A DNA stretch of 20,118 nucleotides. Source: JBBSDV01 sp038240335 (GTDB lineage Bacteria > Chloroflexota > Dehalococcoidia > DSTF01 > JACRBR01). Position 1 is the first letter of the stretch; every line of letters begins with the position of its first letter. Made by a program: the position numbers and the translations under genes. This document shows, one piece after another, positions 1 through 6,674 of the stretch. Where the stretch lies: the NCBI GenBank assembly GCA_038240335.1, contig JBBSDV010000032.1, positions 1 through 20,118 on the forward strand. The letters run 5' to 3'. The notes beneath the pieces are model-generated. The model ran no database searches. It was given only the letters and a program-made list of their open reading frames with translations, and was not told where the DNA came from.

Positions 1-1010
1 AGGTCGTTGCGGCCGTCGGAGAGCCGCGCGAAGGCGTCGGGCGTGCCGTCGACCGGCACGACCTCCGAGATGACGGATGACACGTCGACCTCGCCACCGG
101 CGATCATCATTGCGCTCTCGGCGAACTCAGCGCGCGAATACCCGAGGACGCCGATGTACGTGAGCTCATTGAGGATCGTGCGAAGAATGTCGAGCGGGTA
201 GGGCTGCTCGCCCACACCGGCGATGACAATGCGCCCGCCGCGCGCTGTCGCATCGGCGCAACTGCCGATGCCGACGGGCAGCCCTGATGCATCGACCGAA
301 ATCTCGGCGCCGTCTCCACCCGACAATTTCTGCGCCGTTTCGAGCAGCTCCGCCGGCTGCACGGCGTGACTCGCACCGGCGCGAATCGCCGCCTCGCGCC
401 GCCCCTGCAGTGGCTCCGAGACAATGATCCGCTCGCCGCCCATCTGCCGCGCCGCGATTACCGTAAGCAGGCCGATTGGACCGGCGCCGGCGATGACGAG
501 CAATTCGTTCGGGCGATAGTGCCCTTTGACGAGAGCGTGCCTCGCGACCGCGAAGGGCTCCGCGAGCGCGGCGTGCTGCATGTTCGCGTCATCGGGCAGT
601 ACGACGAGGCTGCGTTCGGGCACCGTGACGAATTCGGCATAGGCGCCGGGCCGCGTGTACCCCATGCCGCCGCCGATCGCGCTGCCGCTGCGGCACAGCT
701 CCTCGCGGCCGCTCGCGCAGTACGCGCAGGCGCCGCAGCCTGCGCCCGGATTACCCACCGCTTTCTGTCCGACGGAGACATCGCTCACGCCCTCGCCGAT
801 GCGCACGATCGTGCCGCTGAACTCGTGGCCCATGACCGGCTGCATGAAACCGAGCGCTCGCGGCGGATTCTCCTGCTCGTACTCGTGCAGGTCGGAACCG
901 CAGATGCCGCAGAACGCGACGCGGAGGGTAACTTCGCCCACCCCCGGCCCATCGTCGGCCAGATCGATCATCTTCATCGCCCGCGATCCGGCCAGCGCTG
1001 CTGCTTTCAT
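1..1010 (-). CDS. Zinc-dependent medium-chain alcohol/polyol dehydrogenase (3' end outside window)
   Basis: My reading of the minus strand gives an open frame of 336 whole codons running off the window start. The family is usually 340-350 residues, so only the last residues are missing. It is a medium-chain dehydrogenase/reductase that would oxidise an alcohol or polyol with NAD(P). The likely catalytic zinc ligands are C37 (in GICGSD) and H62-E63 (GHE), with E151 nearby. The structural zinc lobe has C92, C95, C98 and C106. The Rossmann motif GAGPIG is at 175-180. The pattern resembles threonine/butanediol/sorbitol dehydrogenases, but the substrate cannot be fixed from sequence. The ATG at 1010-1008 follows an AAGGA box by about 5 nt. 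It is divergent from the LCP gene. Confidence 0.9.
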   Translation of the reverse strand, partial: MKAAALAGSRAMKMIDLADDGPGVGEVTLRVAFCGICGSDLHEYEQENPPRALGFMQPVMGHEFSGTIVRIGEGVSDVSVGQKAVGNPGAGCGACAYCASGREELCRSGSAIGGGMGYTRPGAYAEFVTVPERSLVVLPDDANMQHAALAEPFAVARHALVKGHYRPNELLVIAGAGPIGLLTVIAARQMGGERIIVSEPLQGRREAAIRAGASHAVQPAELLETAQKLSGGDGAEISVDASGLPVGIGSCADATARGGRIVIAGVGEQPYPLDILRTILNELTYIGVLGYSRAEFAESAMMIAGGEVDVSSVISEVVPVDGTPDAFARLSDGRND

Positions 1011-1040
1011 TGTTTCCTTCTCTCTCTCGGTGGTGCGGCG

Positions 1041-1046
1041 ATGATA
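1041..1046 (-). promoter_or_regulatory. Possible -10 box of the dehydrogenase gene
   Basis: On the minus strand this reads TATCAT (5 of 6 to TATAAT), placed to give a leader of roughly 25 nt that carries the AAGGA ribosome binding site. The hexamer 17 nt further upstream is a poor -35, so this call is weak. Confidence 0.3.
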
Positions 1047-1144
1047 TCGAGCGCGAGCATGACGCAGAAGCGCGTACGGCGATGAATCGTGAATTGCCGA
1101 TCGCCAATCTCACGATCGCGGAGGCGCGACGCAACACATCCTTC

Positions 1145-1174
1145 TTGACACCCCTGATCGTCGGCGGATACGCT
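1145..1174 (+). promoter_or_regulatory. Sigma70-type promoter of the LCP gene, leaderless geometry
   Basis: A perfect -35 TTGACA (1145-1150) is followed by an 18-bp spacer and a -10-like TACGCT (1169-1174). Only 7 nt separate the -10 from the GTG start at 1182, so transcription should start at or next to the start codon. No Shine-Dalgarno sequence lies upstream, which fits a leaderless mRNA. Confidence 0.6.
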
Positions 1175-1181
1175 CGGTTCA

Positions 1182-2612
1182 GTGTCAACTGGCGTCAGTC
1201 CATCCACCCGACCTTCCACGCGCAGCCAACGTGCGATTATCGGCGCAGCGATCGCGCTGTTCGCCGTGCTATCCGCATACCTCGGCCTCGTCATCATCAC
1301 GCATGTGTCGAGCCTCTTCTTCCCGACGCATCCGCTGACGCTGCCCTCGTCGGTCGGCAAGATCCTGCCGGGCGTGAAGACGAGCAGCGACGGTCCAACG
1401 GATCGGATCAACATCCTCGTCATGGGCCTCGACCGCCGACCGAGCGACGGCGACGCGCCGACGCGCACGGACACCATCTTTGTCGTCACCGTCGACCCGA
1501 AGACGAAGTCCACCGGCATCCTCGGCTTCCCCCGCGACCTCCGTGTCGACATTCCTGGCACGAACGGCGGCACGTTCCAGGATCGGATCAACACCGTCTA
1601 CGTCAACGGCGAGCTGAGCAAGTACGATGGCGGCGGCGTCGGGCTGATGAAACAGGTGATGGCGGGGCCGCCCTTCGGCATCAAGATCGACAAGTACGTG
1701 ATCATCGACTTCAAGGGCTTCGAGAGCATCATCGATGACCTTAACGGCATCGATGTCGACGTACCGGACGAGGTCTACGATCCGTACTACTCCGAGACGG
1801 AAGCGCCCGGCGACTACCTGCCGCAGCACTTCTACCCCGGCAACCAGCACATGAACGGACAGACGGCGCTCGCCTACTCGCGCATCCGATTCAGCAGCGA
1901 CGACCTCGACCGCATCCAGCGCCAGCAGCGCGTGATCTTCGCGGCGATTGCGAAGGCTAAGGACCTCAACGTACTCAAGAACGCACCGTCGCTCTGGTCG
2001 AAGTACAAGAGCGCAATCCATACAGACATTAGTGACTTCCAGATCGCCGACTACGCGCTGCTTGCGAATGAAGTGAAGGACGACATCCACGCCGTATCGC
2101 TCGGGCCGGCCACTGTGCCATACACCGATCCGCGCACCGGCGCCGCGCTGCTGCTCGGCAACGACGAGGAGATTCGCAAGCTCACGAACTCGCTCTTCGT
2201 CGACAAGATCGGGAGCAGCGGGCCGCAGGCGACGGTGACACCGGATCCGGTGCTCGTGCAGGTACAGAACGGCACGAGCAACAACGGCCTCGCCACGCGC
2301 ATCGTCGGCTACATCGCGTCGAAGGGCTACCCCGTGAACGACCTCAACGCGACGAACGTGTTCGACGCGCAGGATCATGCGAAGTCCGAAATTCTCGACC
2401 TCGACGGCACGCACGAGAAGAACGCCTATCTCATCGCCGACTGGCTGCACATTCCCATCACCGGCTACCGCGTCGCGACCGCGAGCGAGAAGGCGAAGAT
2501 CGCCTCCGCGTCCGATGCGTCATCCGCCGCCGCCCTCGTCGTCATCCTCGGCGGCGACGTAAACTTCGACGAGCAGATCACCTCCCCGACGACGAGCGTT
2601 CCAGGTGGGTAG
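1182..2612 (+). CDS. LytR-CpsA-Psr (LCP) family protein with LytR C-terminal domain
   Basis: The 476-residue protein has a short cytoplasmic N-terminus, one membrane segment (about 18-40) and an extracytoplasmic LCP domain (about 74-265). A LytR_C domain follows (about 356-430). LCP enzymes move lipid-linked glycopolymers onto peptidoglycan or related wall acceptors. Visible family residues are the LDRRP loop at 83-87, R95 and D97, the PRD at 117-119 with R121, and the ALAYSRIR / RIQRQQR block at 229-250. The LytR_C part begins near VQVQNGTSNNG (359-369). The GTG start is the only reasonable one: an in-frame stop lies at 1155-1157, and the promoter abuts it. The gene stands alone, so the polymer it handles is unknown. 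Its presence implies a wall with an attached glycopolymer. Confidence 0.9.
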   Translation: MSTGVSPSTRPSTRSQRAIIGAAIALFAVLSAYLGLVIITHVSSLFFPTHPLTLPSSVGKILPGVKTSSDGPTDRINILVMGLDRRPSDGDAPTRTDTIFVVTVDPKTKSTGILGFPRDLRVDIPGTNGGTFQDRINTVYVNGELSKYDGGGVGLMKQVMAGPPFGIKIDKYVIIDFKGFESIIDDLNGIDVDVPDEVYDPYYSETEAPGDYLPQHFYPGNQHMNGQTALAYSRIRFSSDDLDRIQRQQRVIFAAIAKAKDLNVLKNAPSLWSKYKSAIHTDISDFQIADYALLANEVKDDIHAVSLGPATVPYTDPRTGAALLLGNDEEIRKLTNSLFVDKIGSSGPQATVTPDPVLVQVQNGTSNNGLATRIVGYIASKGYPVNDLNATNVFDAQDHAKSEILDLDGTHEKNAYLIADWLHIPITGYRVATASEKAKIASASDASSAAALVVILGGDVNFDEQITSPTTSVPGG

Positions 2613-2637
2613 TTCGTAGTTTGTGTGTTTAGTTCGT
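2610..2637 (+). repeat. Short direct repeat TAGTTCGT, two copies 20 bp apart
   Basis: The octamer TAGTTCGT occurs at 2610-2617, where it includes the LCP stop codon, and at 2630-2637. It lies in a G/T-rich stretch with further imperfect GTTCGTGG-like units. It looks like a degenerate low-complexity intergenic repeat with no evident function. Confidence 0.4.
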
Positions 2638-2906
2638 GGTGCGTGGTTCACGACTCACACGTACGGCAATTGTCGACAGCCACTCTCTGCGCACTTGGTT
2701 CCGCTTGTCGTTGTCGACCGCCGGCGTGCTCGCCGCGGAGAGGGGTTCGGGGGTTGTTCCCCGAAACTTCTTTCATTCAACAATCCGTGTCCGGGTCCGC
2801 GCGAGCGGAAACCGGAGACGACCGGCCAACTTCCGCGCCACAAAGATGTTTTAGGTGAGAGGGACTCTCGGCGAGCGCGCCGGCAGTCGAAGCACCCCAC
2901 GCTCAC
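2613..2906. other. Intergenic region between convergent LCP and isomerase genes
   Basis: This non-coding stretch holds a G/T-rich direct repeat at its left end, copy A of the dispersed intergenic repeat with its hairpin, and a small hairpin at 2857-2869 (arms GAGAG and CTCTC, loop GGA). I see no stem followed by a proper T-run on either strand, so terminators for the two converging genes are not obvious. Short open frames here lack family resemblance and ribosome binding sites. Confidence 0.6.
2742..2809 (+). repeat. Dispersed intergenic repeat, copy A
   Basis: This copy shares an ordered set of words with copy B: GGGG, 3 nt, GGGGGT, 17 nt, TTCATTCAA, then AGCGGA. The spacings are identical up to TTCATTCAA, and the last interval differs by 3 nt. 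Inside copy A the arms TTCGGGG (2746-2752) and CCCCGAA (2759-2765) form a 7-bp hairpin with loop GTTGTT. Many further positions agree between the copies. Confidence 0.65.
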
Positions 2907-3992
2907 CTACGGAGAAGCGTCGCCCGAGGCAGCCATTCGCTGCTTAATCCACTCCAGCGCCCCCATCGGGGAAGGGTGGACGCCGTTCAGCAGACCGAGA
3001 TAGTAGCTCGTGAAGTCGCCGAACTCGATCGCCCCGAGCATCTGCGACAACACCGACGATCCCGGCATCTCGAGCACCTCGACCGGAATGCCGGCGTCTC
3101 CCATCTGCTCCTGCGTGATCGCGACACGCGTACCGATGCGAGGGTGCATCGACGCATGCCGCAGCAGCACAACATGTAGCATCTGCACCAGCGCGGCCGG
3201 CAGGCTGTAACCCAGCGGCGCGTTGTGGTTCATCTCCGGCAGTTCTTCGGCGATCGCCCATGATTTCGCGTTCTCGTTCATCTGCGTGCGCCAGCGATAT
3301 GCGACGGGCGCCAGCGCCTCCGCGCCGACGATCACCGGCACCGATCCGGCGAGACGTCGCGCCAGCTGTTTCGCGGGATTCGTCGCCTCCGGCACGTCGG
3401 CGCCGATCGCCCTGACGAGGACTTCCATCTTCTCGACCGCTGTCGCAATCTCTCCGCCGCAGTCCGGCAGCAGCCCGAGACCGCTGCAGATCGCGAGCGG
3501 CGCGATAAAACTCCATCCGAGCGCCGATCGCGGCTCGCCGTCCCATGTGAACGACAGCGCTGGCAGACCATGTGTACGCGCGAGCGCGAGCAGCCGGCCG
3601 CCCGTCGCAATGACGGAGCAGTGCGCGCCGCCATCGATCGCCGTCGACAACGCGGCGACGACTTCTTCAGTGTTGCCGCTGTTCGACGATGCGATGACCA
3701 GAGTGCGCTTGCTGACGTACGCGGGCAGTGTGTACCCCCGCACAACGTCGACGGGCGTCGCCGCCCCGACGTCGAGCGCGAGCGCGCGCAGCAAGGAGCC
3801 ACCGATCCCCGAGCCTCCCATGCCCAGAACGACGATGCGATTCGCATCCCGATAGTCCGCCGGCAGTGCGAACGCACTCGCCGTCCGCCATGCCATCTCG
3901 ATCTGGCTCGGCAATTCCGTGATCCGCGCGAGCAGTCCTTCGGGATCGAGTGCCGCGTACGTGCTCTGCGAATCGAGTATGGAGTCGGTCAT
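2907..3992 (-). CDS. Bifunctional phosphoglucose/phosphomannose isomerase (SIS domains)
   Basis: This cytosolic enzyme interconverts glucose-6-P or mannose-6-P with fructose-6-P, supplying glycolysis and sugar-nucleotide synthesis. From the ATG at 3992 it has 361 residues, within the family range. The N-terminal SIS domain shows GMGGSGIGG (57-65) and the phosphate-binding SSNSGNTEE (102-110). The C-terminal half has MNENAKSWA (238-246) and LPEMNHN (251-257), with the family's glutamate and histidine, and a closing segment YLGLLNGVHPSPM (331-343). The open frame reaches 4079. I prefer 3992 because a good promoter ends 6 nt before it, and the extra residues have no family resemblance. It is divergent from the CoA-transferase gene. 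Confidence 0.9.
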   Translation of the reverse strand: MTDSILDSQSTYAALDPEGLLARITELPSQIEMAWRTASAFALPADYRDANRIVVLGMGGSGIGGSLLRALALDVGAATPVDVVRGYTLPAYVSKRTLVIASSNSGNTEEVVAALSTAIDGGAHCSVIATGGRLLALARTHGLPALSFTWDGEPRSALGWSFIAPLAICSGLGLLPDCGGEIATAVEKMEVLVRAIGADVPEATNPAKQLARRLAGSVPVIVGAEALAPVAYRWRTQMNENAKSWAIAEELPEMNHNAPLGYSLPAALVQMLHVVLLRHASMHPRIGTRVAITQEQMGDAGIPVEVLEMPGSSVLSQMLGAIEFGDFTSYYLGLLNGVHPSPMGALEWIKQRMAASGDASP

Positions 3993-3998
3993 CGTCAC

Positions 3999-4027
3999 GT
4001 TGTAGGTGATGCCTGATCCGCGGTCAA
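3999..4027 (-). promoter_or_regulatory. Promoter of the isomerase gene, leaderless geometry
   Basis: On the minus strand TTGACC (4027-4022), exactly 17 bp, then TACAAC (4004-3999) form a sigma70-type promoter. Six nt separate the -10 box from the ATG at 3992, so the transcript would begin at about the start codon. No Shine-Dalgarno sequence is present. Confidence 0.6.
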
Positions 4028-4043
4028 TCGGGGTTTCCCGATT
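4026..4043. promoter_or_regulatory. Inverted repeat between two divergent promoters, candidate operator
   Basis: Perfect 7-bp arms AATCGGG and CCCGATT flank the 4-bp centre GTTT. The palindrome overlaps 2 bp of the isomerase -35 box and ends 1 bp before the CoA-transferase -35 box, so a bound protein could block both promoters. No regulator gene is in the window. The size and symmetry suit a dimeric helix-turn-helix protein (inference). Confidence 0.45.
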
Positions 4044-4044
4044 C

Positions 4045-4073
4045 TGGACACACGCGCCCAGCCGCGCGAGAAT
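4045..4073 (+). promoter_or_regulatory. Promoter of the CoA-transferase gene, leaderless geometry
   Basis: TGGACA (4045-4050, 5 of 6 to consensus), a 17-bp spacer and GAGAAT (4068-4073) lie 6 nt before the ATG at 4080. The transcript would start at about the start codon. The -10 box is weaker than the -35 box, but the geometry matches the isomerase and LCP promoters. Confidence 0.5.
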
Positions 4074-4079
4074 CGGCAT

Positions 4080-5306
4080 ATGCAGAAGCCACTCGCCGGC
4101 ATCCGCGTCCTCGATCTCAGCATCTGGCAGCAGGGCACGTACGCCACAGCGCTACTCGCCGATCTCGGCGCCGACGTCATCAAGATCGAAGAGCGGCAGT
4201 CCGGCGACCCCGGTCGCTACGCCTGGATCCAGCCCGATCTCGGGCTGAGCAGCTACTTCGAGGCGCACAATCGCGGCAAGCGATCGATCGCGCTCGACCT
4301 TAAGCATCCCGGCGGCATCGACGTCTTCATGCGGCTCGCGAGCACCGCCGACGTCTTCTCGAATAATTTTCGCATCGCCGCGATCGCACGCCTCGGTCTT
4401 GCGTACGAAGCGGTGGCCGCCGTGAGCCCGCGCATCGTGTATGTGCAAGCGTCAGGCTACGGGCCGCTCGGCCCCGACGCCGATGCCGGCGCATTCGACT
4501 TCCTCGCCCAAGCGCGCGGCGGCTTCGCGAGCACGAACGGCGAGCCGGACGACCCACCCATTCCGGCCCAGGTCCCGATCGCCGACCAGGTCGGCGCGCT
4601 GCATGCCGCTATCGCGATCCTCACCGGCCTGGTCAGCCGCAATACGACCGGTCGTGGTATCAAATTAGACACGTCGCTGCTCGGTAGCCAGATCTCGATG
4701 CAGTCGTTCGACATTGCGAACTTCCTCTTTATCGACAAGCTGCGGGCGCGTTCGCACCGCGGTGGCTCGCGACCGTTCTGGCGTGAATATCTCGCCGGCG
4801 ACGGAAACTGGTTCATCATCGGCATGCTGCTCGATCGCGCCTGGCCCGAAGTGTGCGCGCTGATCGGCCGCAAGGATCTTGTCGCCGACGAGCGCTTCGA
4901 TACCTTCATCAAACGCATCGGAACGAACGCGAAGGCGCTCATCGCGATCCTCGACGACGCCTTCGCGACCGGCACGGCGCGAGACTGGGTCGCGCGGCTG
5001 AACGACGCCGGCATGCTCGCCGCCGTCGTCCAGAATTACGCACAGGTCGTGGACGATCCGCAGATCCTCGCGAATCAATACATCCAGCACGTGCCGCATC
5101 CCGGCCATGCGCCGGTGCGCATCCCCAGTAGCGGCATCGCCGTCGACGGCGAGCCCGTGCGCATCGATCGCCTCGCACCCCAGCACGGTGAACACACGGA
5201 GGAAGTGCTGCTCGAAGCAGGATTCACGTGGGACGAGATCGGCGCGCTGCACGCGGCCGCCGTCATCGGTCCCGCCGCCGTGCACGCAACGTCCGGTAAC
5301 CGATAA
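4080..5306 (+). CDS. CaiB/BaiF family (class III) CoA-transferase
   Basis: The 408-residue protein has the usual family length and opens with the typical PLAGIRVLDLS (4-14) followed by LLADLGADVIKIE (25-37). Class III enzymes move CoA between carboxylic acids through an aspartyl-CoA anhydride. The aligned aspartate is D140 in AFDFLAQA. Other family blocks are NRGKRSIALDL (64-74) and a GRGIKLDTSLLGSQ-type segment (about 211-224). The acid substrate cannot be read from sequence, since family members act on oxalate, carnitine, succinate, mesaconate or bile acids, or racemise 2-methylacyl-CoAs. The gene stands alone, divergent from the isomerase, with which it may share an operator. Confidence 0.9.
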   Translation: MQKPLAGIRVLDLSIWQQGTYATALLADLGADVIKIEERQSGDPGRYAWIQPDLGLSSYFEAHNRGKRSIALDLKHPGGIDVFMRLASTADVFSNNFRIAAIARLGLAYEAVAAVSPRIVYVQASGYGPLGPDADAGAFDFLAQARGGFASTNGEPDDPPIPAQVPIADQVGALHAAIAILTGLVSRNTTGRGIKLDTSLLGSQISMQSFDIANFLFIDKLRARSHRGGSRPFWREYLAGDGNWFIIGMLLDRAWPEVCALIGRKDLVADERFDTFIKRIGTNAKALIAILDDAFATGTARDWVARLNDAGMLAAVVQNYAQVVDDPQILANQYIQHVPHPGHAPVRIPSSGIAVDGEPVRIDRLAPQHGEHTEEVLLEAGFTWDEIGALHAAAVIGPAAVHATSGNR

Positions 5307-5322
5307 TGCCGTATCCGGCGAC

Positions 5323-5344
5323 ACACTCTCGTTTTCAAGAGTGT
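5323..5344 (+). terminator. Hairpin after the CoA-transferase gene, possible weak terminator
   Basis: Arms ACACTCT and AGAGTGT pair perfectly over 7 bp with an 8-nt loop, 16 nt after the stop codon. The missing T-run makes intrinsic termination doubtful. Confidence 0.3.
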
Positions 5345-5542
5345 CACACGCACCGAAATTTTCGAATTGTACGTGCCGGTGCTGCCGGGGCGAGTGCGTC
5401 GCCCCAAACGTTCGGGAAACGCTGGTTGTTGTGCTCGCGGAGTATTGTTGGCGTTCTCGTAGTGGCCGCGTGATGCGTGGCCTCGGTTGGATCGTCCGTC
5501 GATCGTGAAGCGGGAGTGCAGAGCGCGCAGCGCCTTCTGCTG

Positions 5543-5607
5543 GGGGAATGGGGGTGTCCCACCAAGACTTTCTTCATTCAAAATGTTTCCCGGCACGCGC
5601 AAGCGGA
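5543..5607 (+). repeat. Dispersed intergenic repeat, copy B
   Basis: Same orientation and word order as copy A. GGGG (5543-5546), GGGGGT (5550-5555) and TTCATTCAA (5573-5581) keep the copy A spacings; AGCGGA (5602-5607) is 3 nt closer. The copy A hairpin is reduced here to TGGG and CCCA arms. A shared 65-70 bp block in two unrelated spacers suggests a genome-wide repeat family. Confidence 0.65.
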
Positions 5608-5697
5608 CACGGCGAATGAGCCGGCAGAGTCGGAGGTTGCGAGAAGATGCATGCTCGTTGCGAATTTGAAGAAGCGTTAGAAGCAGCCGCAGCCACG

Positions 5698-5703
5698 AAG
5701 GAG
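5698..5703 (+). promoter_or_regulatory. Shine-Dalgarno site AAGGAG of the luciferase-family gene
   Basis: AAGGAG lies 8 nt before the ATG at 5712. This selects that ATG over the in-frame ATGs at 5718 and 5724. It contrasts with the two preceding genes, which have no such site. Confidence 0.7.
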
Positions 5704-5711
5704 CACCCACG

Positions 5712-6617
5712 ATGCCGATGACGATGCCGAAGATCTTCGCGCCCGGTGGCACTCCGGACGATGCTCGCCAGGCCGAGGCCGCCGGCATCGACGGCGTTTT
5801 CGTTGGCGACCACGTGACCTTCTACGGCTCGGGCAGCGACGCCCTGATCAAGCTGTCCTCGATCGCCGCAACGACATCGACGCTCGCGTTGCAGACGTGC
5901 GTGTACCTCCTCGCCCTGCGCCACCCGACGCCCGTCGCGCTGCAGGCGGCGCAGCTGGACCAGATCTCGGGCGGCCGGCTAATCCTCGGCATCGGAATCG
6001 GCGGCGAGGATCCGAATGAATGGTGGGCCTGCGGCGTCGACCCAAAGACGCGCGCCCGCCGCACCGACGAGGCGATGCAGATCCTGCGCAGCCTCTGGAC
6101 GCAGGAAGAGACCACGTTCACCGGCAAGTACTTCAAACTCGACAAGGTCAAGATGCGGCCGAAGCCCGCGCGACCCGGGGGCATCCCGCTGCAGGTCGGC
6201 GGCCGCTCCGACGCGGCGATGCGCCGTACCGCACTCTATGGCGACGGCTGGACGGGCATCTGGGTCAGCCTCCGCCGCTTCGTCGATGCCGGCGAGAAGA
6301 TCGCCGAATTCGCCGCCGAGGCCGGGCGCAGCGACGTCGCCTTTCCGCGCGCGATGCAGTTCTGGATGGGCGTCGACGATGACCGCGCCACGGCGCGCGA
6401 GAAGGTCGCCGCCAGCATGCAAGCCTTCTACCGCATCCCCTTCGAAAAGTTCGAGAAGTCGACGCCCTACGGCACACCCGCCGAGATCGCCGAGTTCATT
6501 GCCCCCTACATCGAGGCAGGCTGCGCACACATCAACATGGTCGTCGCCGACGCTCCCGAGGCCGTCCTCGAGCGATCCCTCGCCGTCCGCGACGCGCTCG
6601 CCGCCGTCTGCCGATAG
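5712..6617 (+). CDS. Luciferase-like (LLM class) flavin-dependent oxidoreductase, probably F420-dependent
   Basis: The 301-residue TIM-barrel protein belongs to the bacterial luciferase-like superfamily, whose members use F420 or FMN for hydride transfer. Supporting blocks are DARQAEAAGIDGVFVGDHV (17-35), the central LDQISGGRLILGIGIGG (82-98) and GGRSDAAMRRTALYGDGW (163-180). F420 use is inferred from resemblance to LLM class F420-dependent oxidoreductases and not from a unique motif. The substrate is unknown. The N-terminus is slightly short, with the first beta strand reduced to MPKIFAPGG. The clear AAGGAG site supports the start at 5712. The gene ends convergent with the Rieske-like gene after a 57-bp spacer in which I see no clear terminator. 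Confidence 0.88.
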   Translation: MPMTMPKIFAPGGTPDDARQAEAAGIDGVFVGDHVTFYGSGSDALIKLSSIAATTSTLALQTCVYLLALRHPTPVALQAAQLDQISGGRLILGIGIGGEDPNEWWACGVDPKTRARRTDEAMQILRSLWTQEETTFTGKYFKLDKVKMRPKPARPGGIPLQVGGRSDAAMRRTALYGDGWTGIWVSLRRFVDAGEKIAEFAAEAGRSDVAFPRAMQFWMGVDDDRATAREKVAASMQAFYRIPFEKFEKSTPYGTPAEIAEFIAPYIEAGCAHINMVVADAPEAVLERSLAVRDALAAVCR

Positions 6618-6674
6618 CGGCGCCGCCTGGCGCTCGCCTAGTGTTCAACGTGGGATGTCGGCGCAGCACGACCA

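Larger units (their letters stand above)
5307..5711. other. Intergenic region, 405 bp, with a hairpin and dispersed repeat copy B
   Basis: No convincing gene lies here. A hairpin of 7-bp arms ACACTCT (5323-5329) and AGAGTGT (5338-5344) sits 16 nt after the CoA-transferase stop. It lacks a T-run, so it is at most a weak terminator. Repeat copy B follows at 5543-5607. The right end carries the AAGGAG ribosome binding site of the next gene. A promoter for that gene is not clear; TTGCGA (5637-5642) with GCGAAT 17 bp downstream is a poor candidate. Confidence 0.55.

Noticed and set aside
1269..2450. Long antisense open frame across the LCP gene, and similar long antisense frames over fusA, rplB and others
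   Set aside because: In high-GC DNA, antisense frames of real genes stay open by codon bias. They show no recognisable motifs, while the plus-strand frames encode known families.
2655..2906. Minus-strand small ORF in the LCP-isomerase spacer
   Set aside because: It is read through the dispersed repeat, has no ribosome binding site or family motif, and shares only repeat-derived residues with a frame in the 5344-5788 spacer.
3993..4079. Longer isomerase with 29 more N-terminal residues
   Set aside because: The extension would overlap the promoter and palindrome region, has no family sequence, and the promoter for a start at 3992 is good.
5344..5577. Minus-strand small ORF in the 5307-5711 spacer
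   Set aside because: Repeat-derived composition, no ribosome binding site and no family resemblance.
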